Shown in pieces: positions 16,458-26,216 of a stretch of 64,000 bases of DNA. Within the stretch, counting starts at the first letter, position 1, and every line of letters begins with the position of its first letter. The stretch is taken from the NCBI GenBank assembly GCA_024707365.1, contig JANPZV010000005.1, forward strand, positions 1,674,001-1,738,000, in the 5' to 3' direction. Position numbers and translations under genes: made by a program. The notes below the pieces were generated by a model. It made no database searches. It saw only the letters and a list, made by a program, of their open reading frames with translations, and was not told the origin of the DNA. This DNA is from Terricaulis sp. Lineage in GTDB: Bacteria; Pseudomonadota; Alphaproteobacteria; Caulobacterales; Aquidulcibacteraceae.

Positions 16458-16781
16458 CTAAGCGACAAAGCTCGGCGGCGGCGGGTTTGAAAAATCCTCA
16501 AACAAGTCTCGCCACTGAGGATTGGTTCGCTCGATGAGGTTAAGCTTCCACGCGCGCCGCCATTTCTTAATGTCCTTCTCCCGCGCGATGGCGGCCGACA
16601 TTTCTGTGTGCGCTTCAAACCAGACCAAACGCACACAGCCGTAGCGCTTGGAGAAGCCATCAATCGCGCCTTCTTTGTGCTGGCAAACGCGTTGAATAAG
16701 GTTGGAGGTGACGCCGAGATAGAGCGTGCCGTTCCGCCCGCTGGCCATCAAATAGACAGCGATGAATTCAAACCGCGTCAC
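16458..16781 (-). CDS. GIY-YIG nuclease domain protein
   Basis: The 107-residue protein starts at GTG 16781 and has VYLMASGRNGTLYLGVTSNL, a GIY-YIG variant, followed by LIQRVCQHKEGAIDGFSKRY and a conserved Glu region (REKDIKKWRRAWKLNLIE). It matches the small stand-alone endonuclease-like GIY-YIG proteins common in bacteria, whose role is not settled. It is convergent with the phosphoribosyltransferase (3-base gap). A repeat lies just upstream of its start. Confidence 0.88.
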   Translation of the reverse strand: MTRFEFIAVYLMASGRNGTLYLGVTSNLIQRVCQHKEGAIDGFSKRYGCVRLVWFEAHTEMSAAIAREKDIKKWRRAWKLNLIERTNPQWRDLFEDFSNPPPPSFVA

Positions 16782-16800
16782 GCTTGAAGCTCGCGCGCTT

Positions 16801-16905
16801 CGTCATTCCGGGGCAATGCGCAGCATTGAGCCCGGAACCCAGGGGATGAAGCGCTGTGCGTTTGCCCCTGGGTTCCGCCCGCGCTGCGCGCGACCGGAAT
16901 GACGA
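16801..16905. repeat. interspersed repeat, family C (copy 1)
   Basis: Begins CGTCATTCCGGGGCAATGCG and ends CCGGAATGACGA, with inner arms CCCGGAACCCAGGGG and GCCCCTGGGTTCCG. This CGTCATTCCGGG..AATGACG palindrome type is common in alphaproteobacterial genomes. The second copy lies at 17502 in the same orientation. Confidence 0.85.
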
Positions 16906-16933
16906 GCAAGGTTTCGATTGCAGAAACTGCCGT

Positions 16934-17468
16934 TCACCCCCGCCGTTCCAACACCAAATCCAGCGATCCCGCGCCGCCATCGGGCAGGCGCAGGTAGAGG
17001 CGGTTTTCTTCAACCGAGAACGCTGCTTCGACTGTGCCGATGCGGCCGCAGGTGTAGGTCAAAGCGGGCTCGGGCGTGTCGGTGAAGGTGGCGGTCCAGC
17101 GATCGGCGACGCCGCCGGCGGGGGCGCTGGCCCAGTTGAACGTCACCACGCCATCGGCGCTTTCGCTGACGGCCAGCGCGGCGGCGCGCGGATCGGCCCA
17201 GCCGGTGGCTTGGCCCAGGCGTGTGGCGGCGGTGAGATCATAGAGCCCCGGCGCGATTGGCCCGCCGCGCAGCGTGGCGGCGGCGGCGGCGGCCATCGGC
17301 TCACCCACGCTGACGAGGCGGCTCGTGTTCGGCGCAACGTCGTTGCAGGCCTCCACGCCGGGCGGCAGCTGATCGGCGGGCGGCGCGGGCGCCGGGCGCC
17401 TGCTGCGCGGGCGGGTTGCACGCGGCGAGCGCGAGCGCGGCGGCGGCGAGAAGCAGGCGTGTGCGCAT
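16934..17468 (-). CDS. lipoprotein of unknown function (frameshifted)
   Basis: ATG 17468 gives MRTRLLLAAAALALAACNPP, a signal peptide with lipobox LAAC, so it is probably an outer- or inner-membrane lipoprotein. A frame change in the G/C run near 17390-17400 leads to PADQLPPGVEACNDVAPNTS and a beta-rich body with YTCGRIGTVEAAFSVEENR, ending LVLERRG at TGA 16934. About 178 residues. No family recognised. It is flanked on both sides by family C repeats in the same orientation. Confidence 0.65.
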
Positions 17469-17501
17469 GGAATGATCCTCCGTGGGGGGAGTTTAGAGCC
17501 T

Positions 17502-17613
17502 CGTCATTCCGGGGCAATGCGGAGCATTGAGCCCGGAACCCAGGGAGTGACAAAGCGCGGCGTGTTTGCCCCTGGGTTCCGGGCCCACGGCTTCGCCGCG
17601 TCCCGGAATGACG
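17502..17613. repeat. interspersed repeat, family C (copy 2)
   Basis: Begins CGTCATTCCGGGGCAATGCG and ends CCCGGAATGACG, nearly identical to copy 1 over its outer arms, with CCCGGAACCCAGGG and CCCTGGGTTCCGGG inside. It lies just upstream of the lipoprotein start at 17468 and after the TIGR02302 gene's stop. Confidence 0.85.
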
Positions 17614-17651
17614 AGGCGTTTAAGCCGCTCCAATTCCACTCAGACGCGAGT

Positions 17652-20236
17652 TTAGCTGTCGCCGAAGCGATCCAGCAACCGGCGCAGATAATCGCGCTCT
17701 GCCTCGGGGCGTTCGGCGTCCTGGGCGCGGCGGCGGATTTGGTCGAAGATTTCGCGCGCGCGCTCGGGATCGGAGAGGGCGGGGAAGGAATCGCCTTCTC
17801 CATCGGCGCCGCCGATCGAAGCGGCCCAGCGGATCGCGATTGCCGGGCTGATCGCCTTCGCCGCGCTGGCCTTCGCGTTCGCCCTGGCCTTGGCGGCGCA
17901 TGTCGCTGGCCAGGGTTTCGGCGCCTTCGCGCATCTGATCCATCGCCGTTTGCTGCGCGGCTTGCGCGCCTTCGAGATCGCCGCGGCGCAGGGCGTCTTC
18001 GGCTTGGCCCATGGCGCGGTTGGCGTCGGTGAGCGATTGGTTCGGGGTTGCGCCGGCGTCATCGGCCATGCGCTGGGCTTCGGTGAGGCCCTGGCGGATT
18101 TGCGCTTGGCGTTCGGCCAATTCATCGCCGCCCATGCCGCCTTGCTGCTCCCCGCCGGCGCCGCCTTGGGCTTGTTGTTGCTGCTGTTGCGCGTCTTGCT
18201 GCTGGGTTTCGTTGTTGAGCGCGCGCTGCTCGCCCATGGTTTGCGAGAGCTGGTCCATGCTTTCCTGCATCGCCTGATCGCTCTCGCCCTCGCCGCCTTC
18301 GCCGGCTTGTTGGCTTTCCGTCAGCCGCACGTCCATGTTGGCGAGGATGTTGGTGAGCTGATCCAGCAATTGCTGCGCTTCGGCGTGGCGGCCTTGTTCG
18401 GCCAGGCGCTCCACCTCGCGCAGCATGTTTTCGATGTCGCGTTCGGAGAGTTCTGTCTGCTCCTGCGTATCTTCCTGGCTTTGCTGGGGGAGCCGTCGCG
18501 CATCGCCTGCTGCACCAGCGCCTCCATGTAAGCGCGCGTGGCTTGCCGCAGCGCTTCCATGCGTTGGCGGATTTCCTCTGGCGGGGCGTTGCGCTGCAGC
18601 GCTTCGGCCAATTGGCGCTGGGCTTCTTCCAGCGCGCGGCGCGCATCGGCGGCGCCGCCATATTCGGCGCGCAGCGCGGTGAGCCAGAGCGTCTGCGCCG
18701 GCTCTCTGGTTTCATCGATGCCTTGCGCCACGTCGAGCTGCGAACGCGCCAGGCGCAGGCCCAAAAACACCGCCAAATCGCGGAAATAGCCGTCATGCGG
18801 CGCCATTGTCAGCGTATCGAGCAGGCGTGCGGCGCGGCGCACGCCTTCGGGGCGCGCGCCAAAGCGGGGCGGCGCTCATAATCGCGCACGGCGATGCGCG
18901 CATCGGGGCGCTGGCCGAGCGGATCGCGCATGGCGCGCAGCAGGCCCTCGCGCTCGGCCCGATAGGCGCGGCGATCTGTGAGGATGTGGCGGCGGATTTC
19001 GATGGCGGCGCGCGCCAGCGGCTGCAGAAAAATTTTCTCCGGCAGCTTAAAGCGCAGCGGCGTGGAAACGCCTTGTTGGCCCAGCGCATCTTCGGCGACG
19101 ATGAACGCTTCCACCGCCATGCCGGCGTAGGGATGGGCGGCAAGATCGATCGTCGTCAGCGCTTGGGCTTGCCGCGGATCGCCGGCGGGGGCTTCGAGTT
19201 CGGTGTCGATCGCATCGGCGCGCGAGAGGCCGGGCGGGGGATCGAGCGGGCGCACGCGCAGGTACATGCGCCGCACGCCAAAATCATCCGAGGCGCGCCA
19301 CGCGATGGCGACGCGCTGCTGCGCTTCGGTGACGAGCGGGGCGTCGAACGCGGCTTTGGGCGCTGCATCGCGCGCAGGCGCGATGCGCCAGCTGGCGCGG
19401 GTGTGGAAGCGCACGATGCGCAGATCGCCCGCGCCGGGGATGGCCATCTCTGCTTCCCAGGCGCCGTCTGCGGCGCGGGTAAAGCGCGCCTCGCGCCGCC
19501 CGCCTTCGCCTTGGTACACAAGCCGCGGCGCGCCGGCGGGGCCGGTGACGCGCACCATGGCGCGGACGGAGGGCGGGGTTTCCACCCGATCGCCCAGCCG
19601 GTCGCTCAGCGAAAGCGGCGGGGCGTGGGTGTAGGCGGCGGGCGTGACCCAGGCTTCCACTTGCATCGGCCGATCGCCCAGCAGCGGCCCAGGATCTGGC
19701 AGGAACGCGCGCGCGAGCCGATCGGGCGCGGCCGCGCCGGCCAGCACCGCCGCGCCGATCAGCAAAGGGATGAGCGCATAGCGGAGGTAAAACCGATCGA
19801 TGTCGCCCAGGCGCACGCGCGGGCTGCGCGCGCGCGCGGTTTCGGCGCGGGCGATGGCCTGATCCTGCTCACGCCGCCAAAGCGCGACCGAGAGCGCATC
19901 ATAGCGCGCCGGCTGATCGCCCAGCGCTTCAAACGCGGCGGCCTCCAGCGCGGAATCTTCCGCCAGCCGCGCGCGGGCTTCGCTGTGGCTGGGCGCACGA
20001 AAGCTGCGCTTGGCGCGCAGGCCCAGCAGCACAAAGGCGATGAGCGCGCCCAGCGCCGCCAGCGGCTGGGCAAGGTAGGGCAGGCGCTCATGCCCGCCGC
20101 TGAGGGCGATGATGGCCCAGAGCGCCGCCGCCGCCGCCAGCCAGAAGCCGGCGCGCACGGCCCGCTCCAGCGCGAGATTGCGCTTGGCGCGCGCGGTCTC
20201 GCGGGCGAGCTGGGCTATGGCGTCGGCGTGCTTCAT
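17652..20236 (-). CDS. TIGR02302/DUF4175 family large membrane protein (three frameshifts)
   Basis: The locus encodes a protein of about 860 residues after repair. The N-terminus from ATG 20236 has two or three membrane helices (FWLAAAAALWAIIAL; PLAALGALIAFVLLGLR; YALIPLLIGAAVLAG). A beta-rich periplasmic part follows (MQVEAWVTPAAYTHAPPLSL, then ASDDFGVRRMYLRVRPL). The C-terminal third is helical and Gln/Glu-rich (QQQDAQQQQQQAQGG, NQSLTDANRAMGQAEDAL), ending DYLRRLLDRFGDS. Frame changes fall near 18860, 18490 and 17810. The layout matches the alphaproteobacterial TIGR02302 (DUF4175) family, of unknown function. It may act in the envelope. Confidence 0.8.
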
Positions 20237-20321
20237 GCGGGCGGGAGGAGCCTAACAGCCCATTTCCAGCCAAACCATGACCATCCCCCGCTTTGCAGCG
20301 GGGGATGATGCTTACTTTGCC

Positions 20322-20915
20322 TTAATTTGCGGCGGCCTCAGCGCCCCAGGGCGGGGGCGGGGCGTCTACGGTATTGCGCAGATCGAACTCGACGCGGAAG
20401 TGCCGATTCTCGCGCGAGAGCTCATAGGCGAAGAACGCCTCGGGCTGGACCTCGACAGCCCACACATTCGTCACCGATTGCGGGATGTCGTTGGCGACGA
20501 ACAGATCTTTCGAGTGCTGATCAGCCGGGAATTCCTGGCGCGTGGCGAAGCCTTCGGTTGCGGTGTCGCCGCCATATTGGGTGAGCACGTCTTCGCTGCC
20601 ATCTTCGTGGCGGTGATCGTGCTTGAGGCGCAAGCCCGTATCGGTGCGGGTGATCACCCAGGTGCGTGAGCGATCTTCACCGACATGGAAGGGGATGCGG
20701 ATTTCGCTATCGCTGCACTCGCGCACTTGCATCACCAGGCGCTGGCTGGCGAAGTTTGCATCGCCCTCGTTGCCGGAGACGACTTGGCCCTCATACGAAT
20801 TGCCGCAGAGCGCGGTGAGATTGGCGAAGAAGGCGTCTTGCGGCGCGGCGGGCGCCTGTTGGCACGCGGCGAGTGCGAGCAAAGACGCCGCAGCGAGCGC
20901 TGATGTGATCTTCAT
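20322..20915 (-). CDS. lipoprotein of unknown function
   Basis: The 197-residue protein starts MKITSALAAASLLALAACQQ with a clear lipobox. I chose ATG 20915 over an in-frame ATG 20930 because GGGGAGGA sits 6 to 8 bases ahead of 20915. The mature part has an acidic beta-rich domain with NSYEGQVVSGNEGDANFASQ, HVGEDRSRTWVITRTDTGLR and LKHDHRHEDG. A domain of this kind suggests binding of a small molecule or metal, but nothing proves it. Intact frame, single transcription unit between lysA and the TIGR02302 gene. I do not recognise the family. Confidence 0.75.
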   Translation of the reverse strand: MKITSALAAASLLALAACQQAPAAPQDAFFANLTALCGNSYEGQVVSGNEGDANFASQRLVMQVRECSDSEIRIPFHVGEDRSRTWVITRTDTGLRLKHDHRHEDGSEDVLTQYGGDTATEGFATRQEFPADQHSKDLFVANDIPQSVTNVWAVEVQPEAFFAYELSRENRHFRVEFDLRNTVDAPPPPWGAEAAAN

Positions 20916-20985
20916 GCGTATCCTCCCCATGGAATTGAAGTGACGGGCTTACCCAGGGTAGGCGGCAAAGGCCAGCAAAAGCGGC

Positions 20986-21013
20986 CAATCAGGCCCAATC
21001 AGGCCCAATCAGG
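20986..21013. repeat. short tandem repeat over the lysA stop
   Basis: CAATCAGGCC is repeated about two and a half times head to tail (ccaatcaggcccaatcaggc onward). The lysA stop codon (complement of TCA at 20999-21001) lies within it. Slippage here would shift the stop or the last residues. Confidence 0.7.
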
Positions 21014-22252
21014 GATTGTTTCGAGCGCCATTTGCTCTTCCACCGTCCAGCGGCGGCGCACAATCTCGAAGCGATCGCCGCGCACCAGCACTTCGGCGAT
21101 GAGTTCGCGCGCGTTGTACGTCGAGGCCATCACCGCGCCGTACGCGCCGGCTGTCATGAAGGCGGCGAGATCGCCTGGCTTGAGCGGCGCAAGCGTGCGG
21201 TTGCGCGCGAAAATATCGCCGGTTTCGCAAATCGGGCCGACAACATCGACAGCCGCTTGCGGCGCGCTGGTTTCACGCACCGGCTTGATGTCGTGAAAGG
21301 CTTCATACATCGCCGGGCGAATGAGATCGTTGAGGCCCGCATCGAGCACGAGGATCGGGCGCGGCCGCGCCTGAATGCGGATCACGCGCGAAAGCAAAAC
21401 GCCGGCATTGCCGGCGATCATGCGGCCCGGCTCAAACGCGAGCTTAATATCGAGCCCATCCATCACGCGATTGATCATCGCGGCGTATTCGGCCGGCGAG
21501 GGCGGATCAGGTTCGTTGAAATAGGGCACGCCAAGCCCGCCGCCGAGATCGAGCCGCTCAATCGGCAAACCATCGCTGCGCAGCTTCTCGGTGAGGCCGC
21601 GCATGAAGCGGAAGGCGGCTTCGAGCGGCGCAAGATCGCGGATTTGGCTGCCGATATGCACGGCAAGGCCTTTGGGCGAAAGGTGCGGATCAGCGTGCGC
21701 GCGCGCGTAAAGCGAAAGCGCAAGCTCTGCTGAAACGCCGAACTTGGTTGCGCCGCCGCCGGTGGAGATTTTCTCGTGCCCGCCTGCGCCCACGTCCGGG
21801 TTCACGCGGATCGCCAGCGGCGCTTGGGCGTTGAGCGAAGCGGCCACCGCCGAAAGCATCTCCATCTCGGCGATGCTTTCGACATTGATCTGATAGACGC
21901 CGGCTTTGAGCGCGAAGGCGAGCTCTTCGGCGGTTTTGCCAACGCCGGAGAAGATGATGCGGTTCGCCGGCACGCCGGCGCGGAGCGCGCGCTGGATTTC
22001 GCCCTGGCTCACCGTATCGGCGCCGGCGCCGCGCGCGGCGAGCGTTGCGATGACGGCGAGGTTGGCGTTGGCTTTCACCGCGAACGCCACAAGCGCATCG
22101 CGCGGGGCGAGCGCTTGTTTGAAAACATCATAGTGCCGCTCCAGCGTGGCGCTGGAATAGACGTAGGCGGGCGTGCCGGCGGCTGCGGCGATGGCGGCGA
22201 GCGAAACGCCCTCGCAATGGAGGACGCCATCGCGATACTCGAAATGGTTCAT
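20999..22252 (-). CDS. lysA: diaminopimelate decarboxylase
   Basis: The 417-residue PLP enzyme decarboxylates meso-diaminopimelate to L-lysine in the cytosol. It shows the PLP lysine in VAFAVKANANLAVI, the glycine loop in GGGLGVPYF, the substrate-binding EPGRMIAGNAGVLL and the catalytic cysteine region in VGPICETGDIFA. Start ATG 22252 ([20 protein letters not shown]) overlaps the stop of the small lipoprotein gene as ATGA, so argH, lptM-like and lysA form one coupled operon. The frame is intact and length is normal. Confidence 0.96.
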   Translation of the reverse strand: MNHFEYRDGVLHCEGVSLAAIAAAAGTPAYVYSSATLERHYDVFKQALAPRDALVAFAVKANANLAVIATLAARGAGADTVSQGEIQRALRAGVPANRIIFSGVGKTAEELAFALKAGVYQINVESIAEMEMLSAVAASLNAQAPLAIRVNPDVGAGGHEKISTGGGATKFGVSAELALSLYARAHADPHLSPKGLAVHIGSQIRDLAPLEAAFRFMRGLTEKLRSDGLPIERLDLGGGLGVPYFNEPDPPSPAEYAAMINRVMDGLDIKLAFEPGRMIAGNAGVLLSRVIRIQARPRPILVLDAGLNDLIRPAMYEAFHDIKPVRETSAPQAAVDVVGPICETGDIFARNRTLAPLKPGDLAAFMTAGAYGAVMASTYNARELIAEVLVRGDRFEIVRRRWTVEEQMALETIPDWA

Positions 22253-22440
22253 TGCGGCGGTTGCGGCTCTTGTTCGGTGCAGCGCTCGTGCAGCGCCTCG
22301 CCATTTTGCGCGGCGCGTTCGCATTCGCGTGCGATGGCTTCATCGCTATTCCAAAGCGGATCGGGGCGCTCAAGCCCGCCAGGGATGCCGCAGCCGGCCA
22401 AAAGCGCCAGCGCCGAAAGGCTCATGATCAAGCGGCTCAT
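22249..22440 (-). CDS. LptM-like small lipoprotein
   Basis: The 63-residue protein begins [20 protein letters not shown], a lipoprotein signal with lipobox LAGC followed by [11 protein letters not shown]. LptM (formerly YifL) proteins are short lipoproteins that help mature the LPS translocon LptD/LptE. Homologues are often found beside lysA, as here between argH and lysA. The CGxxGxLxxP pattern is close to but not identical with the LptM consensus, so the assignment is probable. Both ends overlap neighbours by four bases. Confidence 0.7.
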   Translation of the reverse strand: MSRLIMSLSALALLAGCGIPGGLERPDPLWNSDEAIARECERAAQNGEALHERCTEQEPQPPQ

Positions 22441-23810
22441 TTGAAGCTCTCCTGCCAGCGGGCGATCTGCTCGCGCACGCGCTGGGGCGCTGTGCCGCCG
22501 TAGCAATCCCTGCTTTCGACGGATTTTTCAACCGTCAGCAGCGCCCGCGCCTCGGCGGTAATGCGGGGATCGACCGCTTGGTAATCTTCCAGCGGCAGAT
22601 CGGCCAGTTCGGCGACGCCCGCGGCTTCGGCGCGGGCCACGATTTTGCCGGTGATCTCGTGCGCTTCGCGGAACGGGGTTTTCAGCTCGCGCACCAGCCA
22701 ATCGGCGAGATCGGTGGCGGTGGAATAGCCGCGCGCGGCGGCCTCGCGCATCGCGGCGCGGTTAAAGCGCATGGTTTCGATCATGCCGATCATGGCGGTG
22801 AGCGAGAGCGCGAAATCATCGAAGGCGGCGAAGGTGAGGGCTTTATCCTCCTGCAGATCCTTGGCGTAGGCCAAGGGCAGCTTCTGCACGATGGCATTGA
22901 GCGCGGCGAAATTGGCGGCGATGCGCGCGGCCTTGGCGCGGATCAGCTCGGCCGCATCCGGGTTGCGCTTTTGCGGCATGATGGAAGAGCCGGTGGACCA
23001 GGAATCGCTCAGCGTGGCGAAGCCAAATTGCGGGCTGGTCCAAAACACGATCTCTTCGGCCAGGCGCGAAAGATGCGTGGACGCGATGGCGAGATTGGAG
23101 AGCGCCGCCAGCGCGAAATCGCGGCTGCCGACGGCGTCAAGCGAATTGCCGGCGGGCGCGTGAAAGCCAAGCGCGGCTGCGGTGCTTTCACGATCGATCG
23201 GGTAGCTGGTGCCGGCAAGGGCGGCCGCGCCCAGCGGGCATTCCCACGCAGCTTCCAGCGCAGCCCCAATCACGCGCACGCGGTCGCGCTCAAACATCGC
23301 TACGTAAGCGAGCAGGTGATGGCCAAGCGTGATGGGCTGGGCCGTCTGCAAATGCGTGAAGCCGGGCATGATCCATTCGTCATGTTGCTCGGCGCGCTTG
23401 AGCAGCGCCTTTTGCAACACGCGCAGGCCGTCGCCGGCTTCGCGGGCCGCGCGCATGGTCCAGAGCTTGAAATCGGTGGCCACCTGATCGTTGCGGGAGC
23501 GGCCGGTGTGCAGCCGCTTGCCGGCTTCGCCGATGCGCTGGGTGAGCCGCGCTTCGATATTGAGATGGATGTCCTCCAGTTCCTTGGAGAACGGGAACGC
23601 GCCTTCGGCGATTTCCGCGGCGATTTGATCGAGGCCCGCTTGTATCGCCGCATTATCTTCTGCGCTAATGATGCCTTGCGCGGCCAGCATGGCGGCGTGG
23701 GCTTGTGAGCCTTCGATGTCCTCGCGCCACAAGCGCTTGTCCACATCGATCGAAGCGTTGATGGCCTGCATGGCGTCGTCGGGCTGGGCCGCGAAGCGCC
23801 CGCCCCACAT
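22437..23810 (-). CDS. argH: argininosuccinate lyase
   Basis: The enzyme splits argininosuccinate to arginine and fumarate, the last step of arginine synthesis. Signature [12 protein letters not shown] is present, together with [13 protein letters not shown] and the catalytic region [17 protein letters not shown]. From ATG 23810 it has 457 residues beginning [14 protein letters not shown]. Homologues usually have 5 to 15 more residues, and the upstream frame reads [13 protein letters not shown] at 23847 with GGAG 6 bases ahead is a likely true start, but it is out of phase by one base, suggesting a missed indel. Confidence 0.94.
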   Translation of the reverse strand: MWGGRFAAQPDDAMQAINASIDVDKRLWREDIEGSQAHAAMLAAQGIISAEDNAAIQAGLDQIAAEIAEGAFPFSKELEDIHLNIEARLTQRIGEAGKRLHTGRSRNDQVATDFKLWTMRAAREAGDGLRVLQKALLKRAEQHDEWIMPGFTHLQTAQPITLGHHLLAYVAMFERDRVRVIGAALEAAWECPLGAAALAGTSYPIDRESTAAALGFHAPAGNSLDAVGSRDFALAALSNLAIASTHLSRLAEEIVFWTSPQFGFATLSDSWSTGSSIMPQKRNPDAAELIRAKAARIAANFAALNAIVQKLPLAYAKDLQEDKALTFAAFDDFALSLTAMIGMIETMRFNRAAMREAAARGYSTATDLADWLVRELKTPFREAHEITGKIVARAEAAGVAELADLPLEDYQAVDPRITAEARALLTVEKSVESRDCYGGTAPQRVREQIARWQESFK

Positions 23811-23839
23811 CGCCTGGCCGCCGGAAGAGGGATCAGGAA

Positions 23840-24454
23840 TTGGACACTCTAAACTCCTCGACGCGGAAACCTTGGGCGGTATGGGCCGCGCTGGCGTTGA
23901 TCGCTGTTGGATTGTTGGCCTTCCTTTACGTGGTTTTCGCCGCTTCTTCCAAGCCCCAGAGCGCTTCTGGGCTGACGCAATATGCGCGCGGGGAGCTGGC
24001 GCAGCTTGTGGCTTTGCCCGAGCCGCCGCCGATGCCGATGCGCGCGTTGCAGGACGCGGAAGGGGCTGAAACCAATCTCGGCGCGCTCGCGGGCGAGATC
24101 GTGGTGCTGAATGTGTGGTTCACCTCCTGCGCGCCGTGCATCCACGAGATGCCGAGCCTGGCTGCGCTGCAGCGCCGCTATGAGGGGCGCATCCGCGTGA
24201 CGCCGGTAAGCATCGATGGGGCGGCCAGGCGCGAAGAGGCGATCCGCATGCTGGACGAGCTTTCCGGCGGCGATTTGCCGTTCCTGATCGATATTTCGCG
24301 CGGGGTGGCGTTTGACGTGCGCGCCTCGGGCTTTCCGGTGACGATCATCTATGGCCGCGATGGGCGCGAACTGGTGCGGCTTGCCGGCGGCGCCGATTGG
24401 GCGGGCGAAGATGCGTTCGCACTAATTGATGCGGTGCTGGCGCGCGAGCCATGA
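23840..24454 (+). CDS. tlpA: TlpA-like thiol:disulfide reductase
   Basis: The 204-residue protein has an N-terminal membrane anchor ([20 protein letters not shown]) and a periplasmic thioredoxin fold with the active site [17 protein letters not shown] (Cys97, Cys100). TlpA/ResA proteins reduce disulfides during cytochrome oxidase or cytochrome c maturation. A position beside argH and lysA is also known for rhizobial tlpA. The only in-frame start is TTG at 23840, close to the argH start on the other strand, so start selection here is uncertain. The gene overlaps the GNAT gene by four bases. Confidence 0.85.
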   Translation: MDTLNSSTRKPWAVWAALALIAVGLLAFLYVVFAASSKPQSASGLTQYARGELAQLVALPEPPPMPMRALQDAEGAETNLGALAGEIVVLNVWFTSCAPCIHEMPSLAALQRRYEGRIRVTPVSIDGAARREEAIRMLDELSGGDLPFLIDISRGVAFDVRASGFPVTIIYGRDGRELVRLAGGADWAGEDAFALIDAVLAREP

Positions 24455-24969
24455 GCGCGCCGGTTCTGGAAACCGAGCGGCTGATCCTGCGCGGGCATCG
24501 GCTCAGCGATTTTGACGCGCTTTTCGCCATGTGGGCCGATCCCGAGGTGGTGCGCTTTATCAGCGGCAAGCCCTCGACCCGCGAGGAAAGCTGGGGGCGG
24601 ATGCTGCGCTATCCGGGCATGTGGGCGCTGCTGGGTTATGGCTTCTGGGCGATCGAAGAAAAGCAGGGCGGGGCGCTGATTGGCGAAGCCGGCTTTGCCG
24701 ATTTTCAGCGCGAGATCAGCCCGGCGCTCGATGCGCCGGAAATGGGCTGGGCGCTGAGCCCGGCCGCGCAAGGCAAGGGCTATGGGCTTGAAGCGCTTAA
24801 AGCGATGATCGGCTGGGGCGAGGGCCATTTTGGCCGGCGCGATTTTGCCTGCATCATCGCGCCGGAGAACGCCGCTTCAATCCGCCTGGCGCAGCGGCTC
24901 GGTTTCGTTGAAATCGCGCGCGGCGCCTACAAAACCCAGCCGACAGTGTTTTTCCGCCGCCCGGCCTAG
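24451..24969 (+). CDS. GNAT family N-acetyltransferase (RimJ/RimL-like)
   Basis: The 172-residue enzyme begins APVLETERLILRGHRLSDFD, typical of the RimJ/RimL branch. It has the acetyl-CoA binding stretch MGWALSPAAQGKGYGLEALK (QGKGYG as the pyrophosphate loop) and ENAASIRLAQRLGFVE near the end. The family acetylates amino groups of proteins or small molecules, and the substrate here cannot be told. The start overlaps tlpA's stop (ATGA). The stop overlaps that of the convergent membrane protein gene. Confidence 0.88.
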   Translation: MSAPVLETERLILRGHRLSDFDALFAMWADPEVVRFISGKPSTREESWGRMLRYPGMWALLGYGFWAIEEKQGGALIGEAGFADFQREISPALDAPEMGWALSPAAQGKGYGLEALKAMIGWGEGHFGRRDFACIIAPENAASIRLAQRLGFVEIARGAYKTQPTVFFRRPA

Positions 24970-25471
24970 TTGAACGGCTGGTGCGCGTAGCGGGCGTCGT
25001 CCTCGGTGAGTTCGAGGGGCTTTTCCGGGCGCGGGCGGGTGAGCGCGGTGAGCGAGAAAATCAGCCCCGAGATCAGCGCCAAGGGCAGCCCAAGCAAAGC
25101 CGCCAGCGGCGCGAGCGCCAAGGCGAGATCGGCGCCCGCCCCTTGGCTTGTTTGACCTCGGCGGCCAGCAGCGCTGAGAAGCCCCAGGGCGCGGCCAGCG
25201 CGACGATCACGGCCGCAGCCAGCACATGCAGCACCACAATGCGGTGCGTGCGCGGCGGATGGCCAAGCGCCCAGCTCGCGCTCAGCGTCGCCAGCGCCAG
25301 CGCGAACATCAGCGCCCCCGCCGCGAGCACCGCGCGCGCCACGCTTCCATCCTGATAAAACAAGGCGTAAGCGGCGCCGAGCGCGAGCGCGAGCGCCAGC
25401 GGGCTCCAAAGCCATGCCGGCTTGCGCCAGGTGAGCGGCGGGATGCGCTGCGGTATGGGCGGGTTCGCCAT
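24966..25471 (-). CDS. small multi-pass membrane protein (frameshifted)
   Basis: From ATG 25471 the protein reads MANPPIPQRIPPLTWRKP and then hydrophobic helices: SPLALALALGAAYALFY, AGALMFALALATLSASWAL and VVLHVLAAAVIVALAAPWG. After a frame change near 25135 it continues LALAPLAALLGLPLALISGL and ends with a hydrophilic tail ELTEDDARYAHQPFN. Four membrane segments are expected, about 168 residues. No family recognised. Confidence 0.6.
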
Positions 25472-25586
25472 GGGGGAATGTAGCGCCTCCTTGCGTTTAT
25501 GCATCGGGGCGCGCGCACGGCGCGGCAGGCGGGCTCTGCTTTTCCCCGATCTTTCCCGTTGGCCGCAAGCGTGCTCAAAAAAGAGC

Positions 25587-26191
25587 ATGACTCGACAGTA
25601 CAGCCCCTCAACCGAACGCAACCGCGATCCGATCCTGGCCGTGCTGCAGCGCGTGCTGCCGGAAAACGCCAAAGTGCTGGAACTCGCCTCCGGCACGGGG
25701 AGCATGCGGTGTGCTTTGCCCGCGCGCTGCCGGGCGCGACATGGCTGCCCAGCGATCCTGATCCGAGCTCGCGCGCTTCAATCGCCGCCTGGATCGAGGC
25801 CGAGGGGCTTTCCAATATCGCCCCGCCGCGCGCGATCGATGTCACCGCGCAGGTTTGGGGCGTTGAGGATCAGGCGCCGTTCGATGCGCTGGTCGCCATC
25901 AATATGATCCATATCTCGCCTTGGGAAAGCACGCTCGGGCTTATCGCCGGCGCCGGGCGGCTGCTGGCGGAGAAGGGCGTGCTCTACACGTATGGCGCCT
26001 ATAAGCGCGAAGGCCGCCACACCGCGCCCGCGAATGAAACCTTCGATGCGTGGCTCAAGCAAAAAGACCCGGCCTTCGGCGTGCGTGATCTCGAAGCGGT
26101 GGAAGAAGCGGCGCGGGCGCAGGGGCTGGTGCTGAACGAGATCGTGCACATGCCGGCGAACAATTTTTCGCTGGTGTTTAAGCGCGGCTAG
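25587..26191 (+). CDS. DUF938 family methyltransferase-like protein (frameshifted)
   Basis: From ATG 25587 the protein begins MTRQYSPSTERNRDPILAVL and VLELASGTG, the DUF938 N-terminus and SAM-type glycine motif. A frame change near 25700 gives HAVCFARALPGATWLPSDPD. VAINMIHISPWESTLGLIAG and LYTYGAYKREGRHTAPANE follow, all typical of the family. It ends NNFSLVFKRG. About 200 residues. DUF938 proteins look like SAM-dependent methyltransferases, but their substrate is unknown. Confidence 0.82.
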
Positions 26192-26216
26192 AGCGCGTTA
26201 GGATGCTATAGGGCAA

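Noticed and set aside
18806..20308. 500-residue plus-strand ORF opposite the TIGR02302 gene
   Set aside because: It has Arg/Gly/Ala/His-rich composition without motifs and is a high-GC antisense shadow. The minus-strand reading has membrane helices and conserved text.
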